In this document: positions 60,847 through 64,000 of the stretch, piece by piece | Numbering within the stretch: the stretch's first letter is position 1 | Layout: every line of letters begins with the position of its first letter | Source of the DNA: JAEUMY01 sp033764435 | GTDB lineage: Bacteria; Pseudomonadota; Gammaproteobacteria; Burkholderiales; Usitatibacteraceae | Length of the DNA stretch: 64,000 nucleotides | Direction of reading: 5' to 3' | Assembly: GCA_033764435.1 (NCBI GenBank) | Contig: JANRIX010000070.1 | Location: forward strand, 38,868-102,867 | The notes under the pieces: model-generated | Told to the model about the DNA's origin: nothing | The model's input: the letters and a program-made list of their open reading frames with translations, nothing else | Databases searched by the model: none | Program-made: the position numbers and the translations under genes

Positions 60847-61425
60847 ATGACCACCATCGTCGTCGTCAAGAAAAATGGAATGGCCGTCATTGCCGGCGAT
60901 TCGCTCACCACGTTTGGCGGCACCCGCCTCTCCTCCACCCATGACGCCTCGCCCGACAAGGTGCTGAAGCACAACGGGTGCTATTTCGGCGTGGCTGGCT
61001 CGGCCGCGCATCAGGTCGTGCTGGAAAACCTGCTGAACCGCAATCCGGACTTCCACTTCAACAGCAAGGACCAGATCTACGAGAGCTTCCGCAAGATGCA
61101 TCCGCTCCTGAAGGAAGAGGCCTTCCTCAACCCGAAGGAGGAGGAGGACGATCCGTACGAGTCCAGCCAGCTCACCACGCTCATCATCAACTCGAGCGGC
61201 ATCTATGGCGTGTACTCCATGCGCGAGGTGTTCGAGTTCCAGACCTTCTGGTCCATTGGCTCGGGTCGCGACTACGCGCTGGGTGCGATGCATCAGGTGT
61301 ATCAGAACAAGAAGGCAACAGCCGAAGAAGTCGCCAAGGCCGGCATCCTGGCCGGTGCGGAGTTCGACACCGGCACGGCGCTGCCGATGACGCTTTACAA
61401 GGTCAAGCTGGCGAAGACTTCGTGA
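60847..61425 (+). CDS. HslV-like (proteasome-type) threonine protease
   Basis: 192 residues with an HslV-type start: after Met removal Thr1 is N-terminal, T-T-I-V-V-V-K-K-N-G, with Asp17 in A-G-D and a Lys near 36. The proteasome-fold core H-x-G-C-Y-F-G-V-A-G follows. It is a homologue rather than canonical hslV, as no HslU-type ATPase is adjacent. Upstream of an amidotransferase gene; the two may form a unit. Confidence 0.75.
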   Translation: MTTIVVVKKNGMAVIAGDSLTTFGGTRLSSTHDASPDKVLKHNGCYFGVAGSAAHQVVLENLLNRNPDFHFNSKDQIYESFRKMHPLLKEEAFLNPKEEEDDPYESSQLTTLIINSSGIYGVYSMREVFEFQTFWSIGSGRDYALGAMHQVYQNKKATAEEVAKAGILAGAEFDTGTALPMTLYKVKLAKTS

Positions 61426-61513
61426 CGGGTGACAGGTGACAGGTGACGGGTTGAAGAAGTGCACCTCACTTCGTACTCATTAACTCGTCACTCGTCACCC
61501 GTCACAGGTCACA
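61422..61513. repeat. GTGAC-rich imperfect inverted repeat
   Basis: Four GTGAC(A/G)G units at 61422-61449 face GTCAC-type units at 61487-61512 (CGTCACTCGTCACCCGTCAC). It fills the gap between the HslV-like and amidotransferase genes and can fold as a long hairpin; it overlaps the stop codon of the first. Confidence 0.7.
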
Positions 61514-61521
61514 GACGTTAG

Positions 61522-62460
61522 ATGTGCCGCGCCCTTCTCTACCTCGGACAACCGGTCCTGCTGGACCATCTGCTGTTCCAGCCTGATTCGGCGCTGGTCA
61601 GGCAGAGCTTCATGCCGAGGATGCTGCACATGCTGAACCTGGCCGGGTTTGGTCTCCGTGCATGGGACCCGGCATCGCCTTCGCCGGACCAGCCCTTCAG
61701 CTACGGCTCGCCCTCGCTGCCCATTTTCGACCGCAATCTGAAGTCGCTGGCCGAGAAGGTGCGTGCCACCTGCGTGCTGGGTCATGTGCGTGGCGTGGCC
61801 TACAGCCCGAGCGTTGATATCTCGCTGCAAAACGTGCATCCCTTCCAGTTCCCCGGCGTGCCGCTGGCGCTGGCGCACAACGGCGACCTCGCGCGCATGG
61901 CGGACATGAAGCCGCATCTCGCACCGCTGGTGAAGCCCGCATTCCTTGCGAATATTCGCGGGACGACGGACAGCGAATGGATCTACGCACTCATCCTGTC
62001 GGCACTGCCGGATGCCTATCGCAAGCCCACACGCGACGAGCTGCTCGCTGCCATTGACATCACGCTTGCGAATATTCGCAAGGTACGCGCCGATCTCGGT
62101 ATCGCGACCTCGTCATCGGTGAACCTCTTCATCAGCGATGGCACCCAGCTTGCCGCCGTGCGCTACTGCTTCGATTTCGGTTGCTATGACACGACCGATC
62201 CGGCGCGCGTACACGAGGCCAATCTCAACTTCCTCTCGCTCTGGTATACGCTGGGCAGCCAGTACGGGCTGCATCCGTCAGCCGACAGCGAGGCCGAATG
62301 GCGCATGACAGGCGGGGCCGAGAACGCTGACTCCATCATCGTCGCGAGCGAGCCGCTCACGCGGGACACCTCGACGTGGGTGGAGGTGCCGGAGTACTCG
62401 GTGCTGCATGCGACGCTGACGGCAGGCCGGCCGCAGGTGACGGTGCGCTATCTGGATTGA
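61522..62460 (+). CDS. Class II glutamine amidotransferase (YafJ/EgtC-like)
   Basis: 312 residues. Cys2 of M-C-R-A-L-L-Y-L-G is the nucleophile, with later G-H-V-R-G and A-H-N-G-D motifs and a conserved T-D-S-E-W loop. Substrate unknown. Contains two palindrome copies 120 bases apart (61948 and 62068), both read A-N-I-R; the two segments L-A-N-I-R-G and L-A-N-I-R-K are otherwise dissimilar. Confidence 0.85.
   Translation: MCRALLYLGQPVLLDHLLFQPDSALVRQSFMPRMLHMLNLAGFGLRAWDPASPSPDQPFSYGSPSLPIFDRNLKSLAEKVRATCVLGHVRGVAYSPSVDISLQNVHPFQFPGVPLALAHNGDLARMADMKPHLAPLVKPAFLANIRGTTDSEWIYALILSALPDAYRKPTRDELLAAIDITLANIRKVRADLGIATSSSVNLFISDGTQLAAVRYCFDFGCYDTTDPARVHEANLNFLSLWYTLGSQYGLHPSADSEAEWRMTGGAENADSIIVASEPLTRDTSTWVEVPEYSVLHATLTAGRPQVTVRYLD
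61948..61959. repeat. Iterated palindrome, copy 27
   Basis: Exact copy in the amidotransferase gene, read A-N-I-R. Confidence 0.95.
62068..62079. repeat. Iterated palindrome, copy 28
   Basis: Exact copy 120 bases after copy 27 and in the same frame, read A-N-I-R. Confidence 0.95.
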
Positions 62461-62474
62461 CGCCCGGTCTGATC

Positions 62475-63512
62475 TCAGACCGCGACGCTCTGCGCCTTCA
62501 ATGCCGCGTCAAGCCGCGCCTGGGTGACCAGCCGCGAGAGCTGGGAATTGCTGCGTGCCAATGACTGCAACAACGCCCGTTGGATGGCGTGCTGCACCTT
62601 CACCGCCGGTCCGCTCGCATCGCGATTCAGCGCATGGAACACCGGCGCCGGGATTTCGAGCAACGTTGTCTCTTCGCGCGCCACCGCGTCGGCACCGTGC
62701 GGCTTCCCTGCCAGCACGCTGAGGTAGCCGAGCAGCGTGCCCGGACCGAGCAGCGCCACGCGGCGCTCGCGCGTCGGGCTGCGCGACAGGACCTCCACCG
62801 CGCCACGCACGACGACATAGCAGGCCGATGCCGCCTGGCCTGCGCAAAACACACCGTCACCACGCCTGACTGTCACCGGGCGCATGTCCGCCACCACGGC
62901 ATCAATCTCGTTTTCCGAGAACCCTTCGAAGAAGGCGAGCCGATGCAGGAAGCCGCGCCAGGCAAAGGCGGCTCCGGGCTCGATGCGAATATTCGCAGTG
63001 CCTGCTTCTGTGTCCGCTTCTCTGTCTGTGCGCGGCGGCCGATCCTCCGGCGCGGGCTGGGCGAAGAGGGCTGCGTTCAGCGCGCTCACGCGGGATGCGA
63101 GCGTGGCCGTCAACGTGCGCTGCAGCGCCAGCGCTGCGGGATTGCGGCTGGCGGCCAATGCCCGGAAGGCGTCGCGCTCCAGAAACCAGCCGTCCACGTT
63201 TTCGGTGGCGACGACGCTGGCATTGCATTGGCCGCGATCGAGGAGCGCGGTTTCACCGAAGTAGCCATTGGCGGGAATCACCGCAACGGTTTCCTCGCCG
63301 CCCGCGGACAGAGTGACGCGCGCCTCGGCCGTGCCCACCCGCAGCAGCCATGCGCCACGCGATGCCTCGCCCTGACGCACGATGCGGGCACCTTTGACGA
63401 AGGACACGTGCTCGGCGAGCGCATGCACGGCAGCGATGTCGGCCGCGCTCATGCCGACGCAGAGCGCATTGGCGCCGAAGGCGGCGAGGTCGGGGGGAAC
63501 ATCAGGGCTCAT
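62475..63512 (-). CDS. Protein with two cyclic-nucleotide-binding domains
   Basis: 345 residues. Two CRP-type sensor domains lie in tandem (about 25-140 and 190-310): G-x-Y-F-G-E-T-A-L-L / G-T-L-L-G-Y-L-S are the phosphate-binding cassettes. No DNA-binding helix-turn-helix or enzymatic domain is evident, so it is a ligand-binding regulator of unknown output. The linker between the domains is Arg/Asp/Pro-rich. Palindrome copy 62985-62996 is read A-N-I-R. Confidence 0.8.
   Translation of the reverse strand: MSPDVPPDLAAFGANALCVGMSAADIAAVHALAEHVSFVKGARIVRQGEASRGAWLLRVGTAEARVTLSAGGEETVAVIPANGYFGETALLDRGQCNASVVATENVDGWFLERDAFRALAASRNPAALALQRTLTATLASRVSALNAALFAQPAPEDRPPRTDREADTEAGTANIRIEPGAAFAWRGFLHRLAFFEGFSENEIDAVVADMRPVTVRRGDGVFCAGQAASACYVVVRGAVEVLSRSPTRERRVALLGPGTLLGYLSVLAGKPHGADAVAREETTLLEIPAPVFHALNRDASGPAVKVQHAIQRALLQSLARSNSQLSRLVTQARLDAALKAQSVAV
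62985..62996. repeat. Iterated palindrome, copy 29
   Basis: Exact copy in the tandem cNMP-binding gene, read A-N-I-R, in the linker. Confidence 0.95.
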
Positions 63513-63579
63513 GCGTACGGGTCTGGCTCACATAGAATTTGGAGTGTACGCTTCACTCATATCGTCTTTCGTGGTGGCA

Positions 63580-63963
63580 ATGGATCAATTGAGAATTGAC
63601 AAGTGGTTGTGGGCCGCGCGCTTCTTCAAGACCCGCTCGCTGGCAAGCGATGCGACCGAGTCCGGCAAGGTCCAGGTCAACGGCGAACGGGCCAAGCCCG
63701 CCAAGGCGGTGAAGCCCGGTGACACCATTCACCTGCGCAAGCCGCCTTACGAATATTCGCTCGTTGTGAAGGCGCTGTCGGATCGACGCGGCCCGGCCAA
63801 GGAAGCGCAATTGCTCTACGAGGAGACGACGGAGAGCATTGCCGCACGCGCACAGCTTTCAGCAGAGTTGCGCGACATGCCGCCGCCCTTGTTCAAGGGG
63901 CGGCCGACAAAAAAGGATCGTCGCGATATCGAGAAATTCTTTGCAGCGCGCGATGAAGAATGA
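63580..63963 (+). CDS. hslR: Ribosome-associated heat-shock protein Hsp15 (S4 domain)
   Basis: 127 residues from ATG 63580. The S4 RNA-binding domain (R-I-D-K-W-L-W-A-A-R-F-F-K-T-R-S-L-A) and the K-K-D-R-R-D-I-E tail match Hsp15, which rescues stalled 50S subunits carrying nascent chains. It carries a one-mismatch palindrome (63749-63760). Confidence 0.9.
   Translation: MDQLRIDKWLWAARFFKTRSLASDATESGKVQVNGERAKPAKAVKPGDTIHLRKPPYEYSLVVKALSDRRGPAKEAQLLYEETTESIAARAQLSAELRDMPPPLFKGRPTKKDRRDIEKFFAARDEE
63749..63760. repeat. Iterated palindrome, one mismatch (ACGAATATTCGC)
   Basis: First base differs; read E-Y-S in hslR. Confidence 0.85.
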
Positions 63964-64000
63964 ACTCGCCTGTCGGCCGCGCTTCGTGCTCCAGGGTCGC
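63953..64000 (+). CDS. Possible start of the next gene, cut by the window
   Basis: An ATG at 63953 overlaps the end of hslR in another frame and stays open for 16 codons to the window edge. Too little is present to name it. Confidence 0.25.
   Translation, partial: MKNELACRPRFVLQGR

Noticed and set aside
677..62996. Iterated palindrome as a CRISPR repeat or phage attachment site
   Set aside because: Copies are widely and irregularly spaced, mostly inside genes, without spacers or integrase genes.
677..62996. The palindrome as an operator of individual genes
   Set aside because: Most copies lie inside coding sequence, unrelated to promoters, and are not linked to one functional class.

Overview
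This is a high-GC, gene-dense bacterial chromosome window. It reads like a gammaproteobacterium, most likely of the Xanthomonadales/Lysobacterales (moderate confidence). Supporting signs are a CIO-type cytochrome bd operon, RlmD, a ligase-associated helicase with PdeM, a secreted lysyl-endopeptidase-like protease with C-terminal W-W-N-P-T-E repeats, and many c-di-GMP proteins. No rRNA, prophage, intact insertion sequence or CRISPR array was seen.

The dominant non-gene signal is a 12-bp palindrome, GCGAATATTCGC. It occurs 29 times exactly and 6 more times with one mismatch, about once per 2.2 kb, against a chance expectation of about 0.004 copies. It sits in coding DNA in all three frames (A-N-I-R, x-E-Y-S-x, R-I-F-A) and in gaps. 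It behaves as a genome-wide highly iterated palindrome, comparable in style to cyanobacterial HIP1 but with a different sequence. A second signal is a pair of tRNA-Ser genes. Each is followed by the same ~95-bp core and then by a second copy of its own 3' end, as in the E. coli rtT repeats.

Layout. 1-9.4 kb: the end of kynureninase, tRNA-Arg, tRNA-Ser(GCT) with its repeat, lysC, a CHASE-PAS-GGDEF-EAL protein, queD, an S41 lipoprotein protease, tRNA-Ser(TGA) with its repeat, and a BAX-inhibitor-like membrane protein. 9.4-16 kb (minus strand): rlmD, a secreted trypsin-fold protease, and a cell-surface operon of beta-propeller, polysaccharide deacetylase and fatty-acid hydroxylase. 16-26 kb: Nudix hydrolase, DUF1161 protein, PdeM, CpdA-like phosphodiesterase, an AT-richer gene ending in a ClpX zinc finger, Lhr-type helicase carrying a palindromic insertion, HDAC-like hydrolase, M61 peptidase, and a HExxH protein coupled to an unknown gene.

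26-36 kb: small proteins, two GNAT acetyltransferases, a trypsin-like protease, an apparently orphan AcsF (aerobic Mg-protoporphyrin ester cyclase), a lipoprotein, a 1234-residue GGDEF-STAND-TPR fusion, GST, and a nitronate monooxygenase divergent from an HxlR regulator. 37-45.6 kb: a GbsR/MarR regulator with cydA and cydB behind a 24-bp perfect palindromic operator; an ECF sigma, membrane protein and two HEAT-repeat proteins; a metallo-beta-lactamase-fold enzyme; and a DUF922 protease. 45.7-54.1 kb: DUF1127 protein, LysR regulator, a histone-like protein, three unknown proteins, an HD-GYP response regulator with a histidine kinase, and a PhoD phosphatase.

54.2-59.7 kb is an accessory block: a PD-(D/E)XK nuclease, an unknown secreted protein, a RusA-like nuclease, a small unknown protein, and an MmeI-type restriction-modification enzyme whose specificity half is AT-richer than its ends. 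59.9-64 kb: EamA exporter, HslV-like protease, class II glutamine amidotransferase, tandem cNMP-binding protein and Hsp15.
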